64,000 nt of DNA from JAKIVR01 sp035933635 (GTDB taxonomy: Archaea; Thermoplasmatota; Thermoplasmata; Lutacidiplasmatales; UBA184). Each line of letters begins with the position of its first letter. Positions within the stretch are counted from its first letter, which is position 1. The stretch spans positions 124,001 through 188,000 of the forward strand of contig DASYYY010000031.1 in assembly GCA_035933635.1 (NCBI GenBank). The letters run 5' to 3'. This document shows positions 1 through 8,621 of this stretch, piece after piece. Below the pieces are notes generated by a model. That model worked only from the letters and a program-made list of their open reading frames with translations. It was not told the origin of the DNA and made no database searches. The translations under genes were made by a program, and so were the position numbers.

Positions 1-426
1 AGAGGACGACACCGTCGCCGTGGACAACCCCGGACTCACCGCCGTGATGCCGGCGCTGGCCACGACAGCTCGAGTCAGCGCGCCGGGAGCGCTCGCCGGC
101 CTCCGGGCCGCGGAACTAGGGGCAGAGTTCACGGTCGGACGTCGGGTGGCGGGCGGTGGAGCCTGCCGTCCGCGGGCCATCGGGCGACGCCGGACCGCAC
201 GAGCAGTCGAAAGCGCGCACACGCTGGCTCCCACGCCGAGGGCTAGAGCTCCGCCGTCGAGGAAGACGATCCAGATCGAGACCCCTCCGACCGACGGGTA
301 ACCTCCGATCTGCTCCATGCCGACGCCGAGCGCGACCAGCAGCGTTCCGACGACGACCAACGCCAGTCCCATCGAGAGCAGCGCCCACCGGATCGCGCCC
401 CGAGCCTGGCGGGGGCCCGGATCCAC
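1..426 (-). CDS. Partial small membrane protein, C-terminus beyond left edge
   Basis: An open minus-strand frame begins at a GTG at 426 and stays open past base 1, so the protein is cut by the window. The first ~70 residues hold two hydrophobic stretches (about residues 15-35 and 42-65), separated by a short polar loop and followed by an Arg-rich then Ala/Pro/Ser-rich tail. A TTTACATA box lies around 508-515 on the same strand, upstream of the start. The function is not recognised. The gene lies just downstream of the methyltransferase and in the same direction. An upstream TTG is an alternative start. Confidence is moderate because competing frames are also open here. Confidence 0.45.
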   Translation of the reverse strand, partial: MDPGPRQARGAIRWALLSMGLALVVVGTLLVALGVGMEQIGGYPSVGGVSIWIVFLDGGALALGVGASVCALSTARAVRRRPMARGRQAPPPATRRPTVNSAPSSAARRPASAPGALTRAVVASAGITAVSPGLSTATVSSS

Positions 427-537
427 TGACGCTCTGCGATTCTGGTCGCGCAAAGTCCCCCCGGTCGGAGCGGCCCCCGGACGGTCCGCTCGACGGGAAT
501 CGGTGGCCGGTATGTAAACCGGCCGGCGTCGGTCTGC

Positions 538-1374
538 CTAGGCTCGGGCCGAGACCAGGACGCATTCCGCCGGGAGGGTGACGCCGCCGGCGGTCGTGTA
601 GGTGTTCAGCGCCGCGCGCGTGTCCCGGAGGACCTCGGCCTGGACCTCCGGGCTCTCCTCGCCGAGGGAGTGACCGATGGGGGTTCCCCGGAGCACGATA
701 TCCAGGTAGTCGTCGGCGCTCGCGAATCGGATGGGGTGGGACACCGCACGTTCCGATCCCGCGTGGAAGCCGGCCTGGGTCAGGAAACCGACCATTTCGC
801 CCGGGCCTCCGATCTCGTACGGGGTGGGAAGGTAGCCGTTCTCGTCGGGTTCGGCGTGCTTGAGCATCGCGCCGACCAACACATGCAGGAACGGGACTCG
901 ATCGCCCGGCGGCCAGACCGTCACGACCAAACGCCCGCCGGGCCGGAGGACCCGTCGGGCCTCCCGCGCAGCGGCCTCGGGGTCGGTGAAGATCTGGAAA
1001 CCGAAGCTGCTGACGGCGGCATCGAAGCTGGCGTCGGGCAGGTCGAGCCGGGAGCAGTCCATCGCACGGAACTCGGCATTGCGGATCCCGCGACCCTTCG
1101 CCGCGGACGCGGCGAGGGCGACCATCTTTTCGGAGAGGTCGACCCCGAGCACGCTTCCCGAGGGGCCGACCCGGTCGGCCATGGTCAGTGCCGGCTCGCC
1201 GGGCCCGGTGCCGAGATCGAGGATCCGCTCGCCGGGCTGGGCCCCGACCGCGGCCACCAGGGCCGAACGGAACGGCTCCAAGAGCTTCATCACCTGAAGG
1301 TAGGCCTCCGCCGACTCGTTCCAGGTGGTTCGCGTGTACTCGCGATAGTACTCGTCGGTGTACTTCCAGGGCAC
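538..1374 (-). CDS. Class I SAM-dependent methyltransferase (UbiE/Coq5-like)
   Basis: Encodes 278 residues with a Rossmann methyltransferase fold. Motif I, LDLGTGPGE, lies at residues 52-60 and would bind S-adenosylmethionine. The acidic end of strand 2 (GVDLSEKM) follows at about 77-84, and the post-motif strand RVLRPGGRLVV comes near 140-150. The family transfers methyl groups to small molecules such as quinone precursors, but nothing here fixes the substrate. The N-terminal segment (WNESAEAYLQ) resembles the lid helix of UbiE-type enzymes. It is a single gene, read toward the partial membrane protein, and is separated from the next gene upstream by about 110 bases. Confidence 0.85.
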   Translation of the reverse strand: MPWKYTDEYYREYTRTTWNESAEAYLQVMKLLEPFRSALVAAVGAQPGERILDLGTGPGEPALTMADRVGPSGSVLGVDLSEKMVALAASAAKGRGIRNAEFRAMDCSRLDLPDASFDAAVSSFGFQIFTDPEAAAREARRVLRPGGRLVVTVWPPGDRVPFLHVLVGAMLKHAEPDENGYLPTPYEIGGPGEMVGFLTQAGFHAGSERAVSHPIRFASADDYLDIVLRGTPIGHSLGEESPEVQAEVLRDTRAALNTYTTAGGVTLPAECVLVSARA

Positions 1375-1487
1375 GGCCGCGGTCAGGAACTCCCGGGATA
1401 AGCTGGTTGAGTTCCGACCTCCCTACGGTGGGTCCGCGGGAGGCGCCGCGAGGGGTGCGGGAGTCTTGGCGGGGTCCGGACTTCCTT

Positions 1488-2300
1488 TCAGGGGCCAGCC
1501 GCCACCCACTTGACCGTGAAGTCGACCCCCTTCGTGATCGACCCGGCCGTGGCTTTCTTCGACACCGGCACGTGGACGAACACCATCGTGATCCGGAGAT
1601 TGTTGAACGTCCCGACCGGGCTCGCGAACTTTGCGAGCTTGGCGAGGCATTGCGTGAAGCCTACGCTGGAGAAGTCGGCGAGCGGCTGGACCCCACGGGC
1701 GGACACCGGCGCGGAGACGATCCACTCCGCGGAGCTCAGGGGTACGGTGCGCAGGGTCCGAACCGTACCGGCCGCGACGCCCGAGGTCAGGTCCGCGACC
1801 CGGAAGGTGAGCCGGCCGTTCGTCGAGTTGAACAGGACCTCGGTGAAGATCTGGTCGCCCGGCGCGATGGCGAGGCTGAAGTTCCCCGCGGCGACGCCGC
1901 GGAGCTCGTACCAGGCATTGTAGGCGATCCGTCCGTGGAAGCAGCTAACGTTCGTCCCCGCCGCCTCGAGGTAGGAGTGGGCGACATACCCGTCAAGCCC
2001 GACCCAGGTGGAGGCGCCATTGCTCGCGGTGGCTCCGCACGTCCCATGGTAGGCCGGTTCGTGCCACTCCCCGTAGACCCGCGTCGCGCTGCCCAACGGA
2101 GAGAGCACCGCGTAGCCGCTCCAGTTGGTACTCGTGGCCGCCGACGTGGTGGGCGGAGGAAGGGCGCGACCCGTGACGGATCCGCTCGAAGGCCCTAGGG
2201 GAGCTGCCCAGGCGGCGGGAAGGAGGCTCGTCGCCAACCCTAGTGCCGCGACGACCACGACCGGCGCCCAACCGATCGTCACCGTCCGATCTCGCCGCAT
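1488..2300 (-). CDS. Secreted peptidase G1 (eqolisin)-fold protein, probably inactive
   Basis: The 270-residue protein starts with a signal peptide (hydrophobic core about 11-33). The body follows the peptidase family G1 pattern: NWSGY at 59-63, STWVGLDGY at 97-105, YNAWYEL at 127-133, GDQI at 148-151 and AEWIV at 191-195. In fungal scytalidoglutamic peptidase the catalytic dyad is a Gln two residues before the Gly after the WVGxDG motif and a Glu four residues after the Glu of AEW/FI. Here those positions read Ala113 (in LEAAG) and Ser196 (in AEWIVSA). The fold seems kept and the catalysis lost, so a binding or structural role outside the cell is likely. The alignment is from memory. Confidence 0.75.
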   Translation of the reverse strand: MRRDRTVTIGWAPVVVVAALGLATSLLPAAWAAPLGPSSGSVTGRALPPPTTSAATSTNWSGYAVLSPLGSATRVYGEWHEPAYHGTCGATASNGASTWVGLDGYVAHSYLEAAGTNVSCFHGRIAYNAWYELRGVAAGNFSLAIAPGDQIFTEVLFNSTNGRLTFRVADLTSGVAAGTVRTLRTVPLSSAEWIVSAPVSARGVQPLADFSSVGFTQCLAKLAKFASPVGTFNNLRITMVFVHVPVSKKATAGSITKGVDFTVKWVAAGP

Positions 2301-2518
2301 ACGATCCTGCTCCTACGGGGGCATGGACTCGGGCGATTTGTACCTCTGCCGGGCGATCCACGGCGCCCACCGGTGGGCGGGACAACGAGTAGGCCGGGGG
2401 AAGTGGTTCGACGGGCCCCGCTCGGAGGGGCTCCCCGGGGCCCTCGCAAGGGCGCCCCCCGTCAGACGTGGCCGTCCTCGTCGGGTGAGGGACCTTCCCC
2501 CACCGCCCGCGTTCCTCC

Positions 2519-4756
2519 TCAGTCGAAGGACGGCGGAGGCGGCGTGGTACCCAGGTACACTCCGACCTCCATGGCCGAGTACGGGTCGTTCAGGCGGTCG
2601 AACCCGTTCCCGGAGACACCGGTCTTGCCGTACTGGTAGACGACTTGGTGATGCAGGTTGATCACGATCACCCGGTCATTGAACTGATCGGCCACGAGGA
2701 AGTTGCCACCGGGGAGCTGGACTGCATCGGTGGGGGCCGACTGGCCGAGACTGCCCTGGGAGTGGTTGGTCGTCATGCTGAAGACCGCCCGGCCCGCCGA
2801 GTTCAGCGCGATGACCCGGTTCGCCAGCGAGTCGGCGATCAGCGTGTTACCGTTCGCCAACCGGCTCGCCGAGGCCGGGCCATGGAGTCCCGTCACGGAC
2901 CAGACGATCTTCCCCGCCTGGCTGACCTCGATCACCCGGTTGTTCCCTTCGTCGGCGATCAGCACATCGCCGTTGGCCACCCGCTCGGCGCTGTTGGGTG
3001 AGCTGAGCGCGCCGGTACCTGTCGTCGGGCCGTAGCTCCAGACGATCTGGTGGTCGAGGTTGACCTCGATCACCCGGTTGTTGCCCTGGTCGACGATCAG
3101 GATGTCGTGGTTCAGCAGCTGGATCGCGTCGACCGGCGTGTTCAGGTAGCCCGTCGCATTGCCGGCCTTGCCCGCGACGCCGTACTGCCAGACAATCTCG
3201 TCCTCCGCGTTCACCACGATCACCCGGTTGTCCGGGCACGTCGTGGTTCCGGTGCCCGAAATGAGGGTGAATCCGCCACCGATCCGCTCGGCGGAGTTCG
3301 GGGCGATGATTGTGCCCGCGCCGGGGTTGCAGTAGTTCGGGTTGCCCGATCCGAAGCTCCAGACGATCTGCCTGGTCAGCGGGTTGACCTCGATGACCCG
3401 GTTGTTGAACTGGTCGGTGATCAGGAGGTCGCCTGCGTGGTTGAAGCCGGGATGGTGGGCCGGAGCACCGACGCTGATGTTGGTCAGGGCCGACATCAGC
3501 GTGGGGTTCGTGGTGTTCGGGGAGTTGTAAGAGCCGTGGGCCACGTAGCCGAGCGTCCCCGTCACACCGTTCGGGCACGTGTCGAAGGTCGGACCGTCCC
3601 ACGAACCGCCGGTGGCCGCCGCCAAGGCGCAGGCCGCGGAGACGATACGGGCGGAGTCGTTCTTGACGATGGACCCGCCCGGGCCGCCACCGGTGCGGCC
3701 GGCCGGCCACGCCTTGGAGTTCGGGTCGGTGATCCCGCTGTAGAGCGTGATCGTGTCGACCGTGCAGTTCCCGCCGAGGGACGCCGCGCACTGCCCGTGC
3801 TGGGCGAGCCAAGCGATCGAGTCGTTGGCATTGGTGGTCTGGGAACTGGTCCAGCCCTCGCAGGCCGGGCTCGCGACACCCGAGCTGAAGTTGTAGGCGG
3901 GCTCGCACGTCGGGCTGAAGCACCCGCTCGACGAACAGTACCCCGCGTAGTCCGAGGGGGAAACCGCGTAATCCTCCGCGTACCCCGGAGCACGGGGTGC
4001 GGTACCACCGATCAGTACGACGACGTGATGCGCGGACCTCGCCCAGTTCAGCCCCGCGGTGCCGAGAACCCCGTAGAGCGCCGTGATGGACGAGGAATGC
4101 AGGATGTTGTCCGACATGTCCGAGTCGGGGTAGTAGTAGCCTCCGCTGAGGACGTTCTTCTGGAACGAATTGGTCACCGACGATCCGAACGACGAGGCGT
4201 TGGTGAAGTTCTGGACATCTGCGTGGAAGAGGTAGCCATCGCCGTCATCGAAGGTGTCGATGGAGGCGAAGAAGTCCGCCAACCCGAAGGTGATGTTCGA
4301 GCCAGGGTGGGCGGCCGCGATCGCCGTGGCGATCTTGCCGGCCTGGGCGGCGAAGAACGGTACACCGTTGGACTCCTCGCACAATACCGCGTTGGAGCTG
4401 GCGGCCGCGCACGCGTCGGCGCCGTAATCGGCGGCCGTGGGGTCGTAGACCCCGTCGTAGGCGGTCGTCTCGACGAGGAAGGCCACCTGCACCGACGACC
4501 AACCCGACGTCGAAGCGGCCGAGGGGGCAGGAACGCCGCTCGCGCGGGCCCCCGAGGCGGATGCCAACGCCGCACCGAGCCCGGAGGGGATCGCGACGTG
4601 GCTGAGCTGCGCTGCTGTCGCCGCCGGCCCGTGCACCGTAGAGGTGGCTGCGCCGGCAGGAACGGCGGTCAGGACCGCCAGCACCATCAGGGGCAGACCA
4701 AGTCGCAGCCCCCAGTGTGTCGCAGGATGTATTCGGTAGGATCGCGGGGAACTCAT
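2519..4756 (-). CDS. Large secreted protein: vWA-like N-terminal region plus NHL-type beta-propeller
   Basis: The chosen ATG at 4756 gives 745 residues and places a signal peptide (hydrophobic core about 18-35) at the N-terminus; an ATG 25 codons upstream would bury it. Residues ~60-430 begin with QVAFLVETT and contain long Ser/Gly/Asn loops with several Cys residues, resembling a secreted von Willebrand A-type domain with inserted loops. From ~440 on, NHL/PQQ-like blades repeat the pattern NRVIEV followed by a strand ending in IVWSYG, at least six times, giving a beta-propeller. It is probably a cell-surface or extracellular binding protein. Numerous Asn-X-Ser/Thr sites suggest glycosylation. 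Ligand unknown. Confidence 0.8.
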   Translation of the reverse strand: MSSPRSYRIHPATHWGLRLGLPLMVLAVLTAVPAGAATSTVHGPAATAAQLSHVAIPSGLGAALASASGARASGVPAPSAASTSGWSSVQVAFLVETTAYDGVYDPTAADYGADACAAASSNAVLCEESNGVPFFAAQAGKIATAIAAAHPGSNITFGLADFFASIDTFDDGDGYLFHADVQNFTNASSFGSSVTNSFQKNVLSGGYYYPDSDMSDNILHSSSITALYGVLGTAGLNWARSAHHVVVLIGGTAPRAPGYAEDYAVSPSDYAGYCSSSGCFSPTCEPAYNFSSGVASPACEGWTSSQTTNANDSIAWLAQHGQCAASLGGNCTVDTITLYSGITDPNSKAWPAGRTGGGPGGSIVKNDSARIVSAACALAAATGGSWDGPTFDTCPNGVTGTLGYVAHGSYNSPNTTNPTLMSALTNISVGAPAHHPGFNHAGDLLITDQFNNRVIEVNPLTRQIVWSFGSGNPNYCNPGAGTIIAPNSAERIGGGFTLISGTGTTTCPDNRVIVVNAEDEIVWQYGVAGKAGNATGYLNTPVDAIQLLNHDILIVDQGNNRVIEVNLDHQIVWSYGPTTGTGALSSPNSAERVANGDVLIADEGNNRVIEVSQAGKIVWSVTGLHGPASASRLANGNTLIADSLANRVIALNSAGRAVFSMTTNHSQGSLGQSAPTDAVQLPGGNFLVADQFNDRVIVINLHHQVVYQYGKTGVSGNGFDRLNDPYSAMEVGVYLGTTPPPPSFD

Positions 4757-4828
4757 CGAGGCGGATGTCGCCAATCGGCCGCTCACGGGCTCGGCCGAAC
4801 GGGAACCCGTTCTTAAACCTCGGTCGCG

Positions 4829-4890
4829 CATATTCCGCGGTTTGTCCCGCTCGGCATACCGCGCGTGATATTCCGCGCGAATATCACGCG
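4829..4890. promoter_or_regulatory. 12-bp perfect inverted repeat with repeated half-sites upstream of the 2519-4756 gene
   Basis: Bases 4862-4873 (CGCGTGATATTC) are followed by a 5-base spacer and their exact reverse complement at 4879-4890. The half-site core ATATTCCGCG also occurs as a direct repeat at about 4829-4838 and 4868-4877. The element lies 70-135 bases before the ATG at 4756 and after the 3' end of the nucleoside phosphorylase. It could be an operator for the secreted-protein gene or a stem-loop at the end of the phosphorylase message. Sequence alone does not decide between them. Confidence 0.55.
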
Positions 4891-5015
4891 GCGAACGAAG
4901 GGGCGGTCAAACCGGGTTTGCCGCCCGTCCCGTCGTCGGCGGAACTTCCGCCCGATCCGGTGCAGGACGCCGCCGCGATGGTCTCCGACCCGCAATGGCT
5001 CCGACCGGGGCGGGC

Positions 5016-5873
5016 TCAGCGGGCCCGCTTCAAACTCGCTCGGGGTCCGAGCACATCGAGGGTGAACTTCAGCGCCTCTTGGAGCTCGACGAAGGCGTCG
5101 CGGAACCGAGGCTCCCAGCCGCCCTCGTCGAGGTGGTCACTCACCACGAACAGCGCCGCGGCGTCCCGCCGGAGATATTTTGCCACGGTGAACACCGTTG
5201 CTGCTTCCATCTCCACCGTCTGAATACCGGCCTCGCGGAACCGGCGGACCTCGCCCCGAGTCTCCCGGTAGGCCGCGTCGGTCGTCCAGCTCGGTCCGCG
5301 ATGGAACGACCTACCCCGGAGCCGGAGCGACGATTCGAGTCGCTGGGTCAAAGGTGAGGAGGGATAGGCGAACTTGGTGGACCGAAGGTAATGGTGGGAG
5401 GTACCTTCGTCCCGGAGGGCGCGCGTGCAGACGACCCAATCACCGGCCCGGACACCGGGTTGAAGCGACCCGGCCATCCCGACGATCACGAACTGACGCG
5501 CTCCGATTGCTGCCAGTTCCTCCATCACGATCGCAGCGTACGGCCCACCCGGTCCCTGCAGGTGGGCGATCCCGCGGTGTCGGTCCAACCGGTACAGTTG
5601 CTCACCGGAATCGAACCGGTCGCCGAACTGCTCGGTGAGCCAGCGGCTCCACCGCCGACCGAAGATGAGGGCCACCCGCGGTGGAGAGGGTTCGATCTTC
5701 GCCTCCAGGACTTTGACCTGGTAGTTGCGAAAATGCGTGGGAGCGAACAGCGGAGGCTCGCGGTGCTTGCGGGCATGGAGGGGAAACGACACGTCCGGTG
5801 GAGCGGCCGTGCCCGATATGATTACGTCGGCGCGGCCCCCGTGCAGCGCCGACTTGAAATCTACCGGCCCCAT
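5016..5873 (-). CDS. Nucleoside phosphorylase (uridine phosphorylase-like, PNP_UDP_1 family)
   Basis: Starting at the ATG at 5873 the protein has 285 residues. It shows the family core: a glycine-rich phosphate/nucleoside segment (FVIVGMAGSL, about 120-129), GDWVVCTRAL after it, and the family hallmark VEMEAATVF near 220-228, whose Met-Glu contacts the ribose. Such enzymes split nucleosides with phosphate into base and ribose 1-phosphate, feeding salvage or pentose use. Length and motif spacing fit hexameric uridine phosphorylases. The frame is open for another 82 codons upstream, but that region belongs to the divergent gene's promoter, so the internal ATG is preferred. Purine specificity cannot be excluded. 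Confidence 0.85.
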   Translation of the reverse strand: MGPVDFKSALHGGRADVIISGTAAPPDVSFPLHARKHREPPLFAPTHFRNYQVKVLEAKIEPSPPRVALIFGRRWSRWLTEQFGDRFDSGEQLYRLDRHRGIAHLQGPGGPYAAIVMEELAAIGARQFVIVGMAGSLQPGVRAGDWVVCTRALRDEGTSHHYLRSTKFAYPSSPLTQRLESSLRLRGRSFHRGPSWTTDAAYRETRGEVRRFREAGIQTVEMEAATVFTVAKYLRRDAAALFVVSDHLDEGGWEPRFRDAFVELQEALKFTLDVLGPRASLKRAR

Positions 5874-6010
5874 CCACCGCTCGCAGAGGTCCTGTGCGCC
5901 TGACCGGCATGCCCATGCGGCTCGCCGAGTACCCGGCGCGTACCGAGACGAATCGGCGTTTCGAGGGCCACCCGCTCCAAGCGCTGGACCGATTTTTCCT
6001 ACCTCCTTCC

Positions 6011-7078
6011 ATGACCGGTCTGCTCGACCCACCCCCGTTGGGGATTCGGACATTCCTCGAGGATGACAACCGGGGGGCGATCGGGCGCGAGGCCGTCGCC
6101 ACGCTCGACGGCACGCCATTCTACCTCTCCGTCAAAGGAGTGGGCTCCGCCGTCGACCCGTTCGCCGAGCGCCCGTTGTCCCCGGCCCGCGTCGCGGAGC
6201 TGACCTCCGACCAGGACACTCGTCGCCGCCTCGTGCAGCCGCGCGTCCCGCCCGAAGAGGGCGAGGCGGACCGCTTCCTCACCGGCGAGGTCTGGCTCCG
6301 GGGCTCGCCGTACGGCGGGCAGGGGCTCGGGCATGCCTCGATCGCGATGCGCGTCTCCGAACGCGCCGACCTCACCGACCTCGAGGGCTTTCGCCTCGCG
6401 CCCGTCGTCAAGATCGCGTATCTGCCCGCGGAACTCGAAGAACGGATCCGCGCGATCCACTGGTTCCGCCGGTTCCCCGGTCCGATCGTCCAGGAACTGC
6501 GACTGGTCCCGTCGAACATCCGGATCTACTTTCACTCCAAGAGCACGCTGGGGACCGGCCCCTCGGAACTCTTCGATCGGTTCGGCCTCGACTCGGAGCC
6601 GAAGGCCGTCGCCTTCGAGGTGGCGTTCCTCCGATCGGTCGTTCCGCTGCTGACGCTCTTTCCGCGGACCCTGCGGCGGGGAGCGGACACCGACCGCTAC
6701 GTGGGGCTCGACTTCCACGACGTCTGGCTCGACAAGGACGCGGTGATCGCCCCGGACGGCACCGTCTACTTCGTCGACCTCGAGGGCATCGAAGAGGAGG
6801 CGGTTGAGCGCCCGAAGGTGGGGGAGAAGATCGAGGACCAGATCTACCGCTCCCTCTACGAGTTCCTGTTCGCCTACGAACAGATCGAGGCCGAGCGGAT
6901 GCGGCGGTTCGGTCCGGCCGGAGCGCGCAAGGAGCGCTTCATCAGCCTGCTCGAGCGCGCCTTGGCCCGGGACCCCTACGTCCGGGTGCGCGTGGGACCC
7001 CGCACGACGGAGCTCGAGGTCCGCAATTCCCTCGGCGACGACGCACTTTATACGGCGTTCCCTCTGGTCGACCGCTAG
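6011..7078 (+). CDS. Unknown protein with a kinase-like catalytic-loop motif
   Basis: The preferred ATG at 6011 gives 355 residues; an upstream ATG at 5894 would add 39 but lies only 20 bases from the divergent gene. No family is recognised with certainty. Around residues 236-260 the order GLDFHDVWLDKDAV, then APDGTVYFVDLEG, mimics the catalytic loop and DFG region of aminoglycoside/lipopolysaccharide-kinase-type folds (compare HxDxxxxN..DxxxxxxxDF/W). No glycine-rich loop or clear ATP lysine was found. The C-terminal ~80 residues are helical and charged. It heads a three-gene cluster with the two genes that follow, and only one base separates it from the next start codon. Confidence 0.65.
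   Translation: MTGLLDPPPLGIRTFLEDDNRGAIGREAVATLDGTPFYLSVKGVGSAVDPFAERPLSPARVAELTSDQDTRRRLVQPRVPPEEGEADRFLTGEVWLRGSPYGGQGLGHASIAMRVSERADLTDLEGFRLAPVVKIAYLPAELEERIRAIHWFRRFPGPIVQELRLVPSNIRIYFHSKSTLGTGPSELFDRFGLDSEPKAVAFEVAFLRSVVPLLTLFPRTLRRGADTDRYVGLDFHDVWLDKDAVIAPDGTVYFVDLEGIEEEAVERPKVGEKIEDQIYRSLYEFLFAYEQIEAERMRRFGPAGARKERFISLLERALARDPYVRVRVGPRTTELEVRNSLGDDALYTAFPLVDR
7047..7052 (+). promoter_or_regulatory. TATA box inside the end of the preceding gene
   Basis: TTTATA is centred about 30 bases before the ATG at 7080, within the last codons of the upstream gene. The spacing predicts a start of transcription at 7076-7080, hence a leaderless message for the coiled-coil gene. Confidence 0.6.
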
Positions 7079-7079
7079 C

Positions 7080-8621
7080 ATGGTCGACTGCAACCACGTC
7101 GCGGCCTTCCTGCAGGGCGTCAGCGCGCGCACGCCGACGGGCACGCTGCCTGGACCGGACCTCGCCTCGCTCCAGCAGCTCGGGCTCGTCGACGTCCTGA
7201 CGCCCGACCAGAAACAGCAGCTCGAGAGCGAGGTCGCCCAACTTCAGGCGGCGCAGAAGGCTATCGAGGACGAGGTGGCCCGGCAGCGGCAGACCTACGA
7301 CGCCGTGGTGACGGACACGCGGCGCACCCATTCGATCCTCTTCCACCTCCAAGGCGTCGACCAGGAGGAGGCGACCGTCGACCGGCTCCACGAGGAGCAG
7401 GAGGCGCTCCAGGCGATCGAGGCCGACATCAACAAGCGGCAGGCCGACTTCGCCCAGCTCCTCGTCAAGAAGGCGGAGCTCGACCAGGTGAGCGCCTTCG
7501 ATGGGGGCTTCATCGGGATCACCACGGCCGGGCGTGTCGCGCTGCGCGACCTCAACGTCGCGCTGTACCGGGTGGGCGATCAGGAGTTCACGAGCTACTG
7601 GGCGCAGGCCCAGGAGATCGACAAGGAGCTCTCGGGCATCGTCGCCCAGTCCGGCGAGATCCACTATCGCCTCCACGCCATCTACCCGGACCTCGACCCG
7701 GCCTACCTCTGGGCCGTGGCGATCGGGATGGCCAAACAGTCCGGTCCCATCGACAAACAGGTCGGGGACTTCAACGACGCTTACCAGGCGGTGGGCGCCA
7801 TCACCCAGAACCCCGAGAACCGGCTGCTCGCCGCGGAGGTCATCGCCGGGGTCGGCCAGCCGGTGGAGGGCTCGATCGCCGAGATGCAGAACCTGCTGAA
7901 GGAGATCGGCGAGCTCGGGGTCCACGGCGATGCGGCCGCCGGGGTCGCCGCCATCTTGCTGGCCGGTCGCCGCGCCGACGGGACCTACGCGACCGGGCCG
8001 CTCGGCCAGTTCCTGCGCCTCACCCCCTCCTACGAGTCCGCCGCGCTGCTGGCCATCGTCAACAAGCCCTACGGCGACATGGCGCTCGCGTTCGGGAACC
8101 TCAAGCAGCTCTTCGCCGCCTGGGGCTACTCGGTGAGCGAGGACACCGAGCTCTCGGCGGCCTACCTGACCGCGTCGGACCTGCCGGTCTCGACGGTGCA
8201 GACGAAGATGGCCATCCTTTCACGGGGCGTCAGCGCCTATCTTCAGTACCCCCTCGTCGCTGCCGCCCTCCTCGCCGCCATCCCGGTACTCGAGGCGAAC
8301 GAGACGCTCAATCTGCTCGAGAAGGCCTACGAGATCCTCGGCCAGCGGACCGGCCCCATGGCCCCGGCCGAACTGCTGACTCTCGCCGTGCGGACGATCC
8401 ATGGGGTCGAAGTCCGCAGCGTCAACGAGCTCGACCCGACGCAGGCGCGCCCCCCGAACTACCCGAACTTCTCCTACGCGGGCGTCGGACCCGGACTGTG
8501 GATCCCCGTCCTCGTGGTCCACGGCTTCTACTACTCGACGTTCAGCGGGATCGGCGGCTTCCACCCCGGACACGTCCACTCCGTCGGCGGCGGCGGTTGG
8601 GGCGGGGGGTTCGGCGGATGA
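7080..8621 (+). CDS. Unknown coiled-coil protein with glycine-rich C-terminus
   Basis: The ATG at 7080 gives 513 residues. Residues ~40-135 form a long charged, heptad-like helix (DQKQQLESEVAQLQAAQKAI and onward) predicted as coiled coil. The middle is alpha-helical with Ala/Leu-rich repeats resembling helical-hairpin scaffolds, and the end is HPGHVHSVGGGGWGGGFGG, a His/Gly-rich tail of a type seen on surface or membrane-linked proteins. There is no signal peptide; a short hydrophobic stretch (WIPVLVVHGFYY) precedes the tail. The stop overlaps the next start (ATGA at 8618-8621), so it is translated together with the membrane-anchored protein. Function unknown. Confidence 0.8.
   Translation: MVDCNHVAAFLQGVSARTPTGTLPGPDLASLQQLGLVDVLTPDQKQQLESEVAQLQAAQKAIEDEVARQRQTYDAVVTDTRRTHSILFHLQGVDQEEATVDRLHEEQEALQAIEADINKRQADFAQLLVKKAELDQVSAFDGGFIGITTAGRVALRDLNVALYRVGDQEFTSYWAQAQEIDKELSGIVAQSGEIHYRLHAIYPDLDPAYLWAVAIGMAKQSGPIDKQVGDFNDAYQAVGAITQNPENRLLAAEVIAGVGQPVEGSIAEMQNLLKEIGELGVHGDAAAGVAAILLAGRRADGTYATGPLGQFLRLTPSYESAALLAIVNKPYGDMALAFGNLKQLFAAWGYSVSEDTELSAAYLTASDLPVSTVQTKMAILSRGVSAYLQYPLVAAALLAAIPVLEANETLNLLEKAYEILGQRTGPMAPAELLTLAVRTIHGVEVRSVNELDPTQARPPNYPNFSYAGVGPGLWIPVLVVHGFYYSTFSGIGGFHPGHVHSVGGGGWGGGFGG

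Noticed and set aside
3050..4816. Plus-strand open frame of 588 codons opposite the large secreted protein
   Set aside because: Arg/Val/Gly-rich composition without any motif, and fully antisense to a protein with signal peptide and propeller repeats; a product of high GC content.
5873..6119. Longer nucleoside phosphorylase with 82 more N-terminal residues
   Set aside because: The extension is Arg/Gly/Pro-rich, lies over the divergent gene's upstream region and is not needed by the fold.
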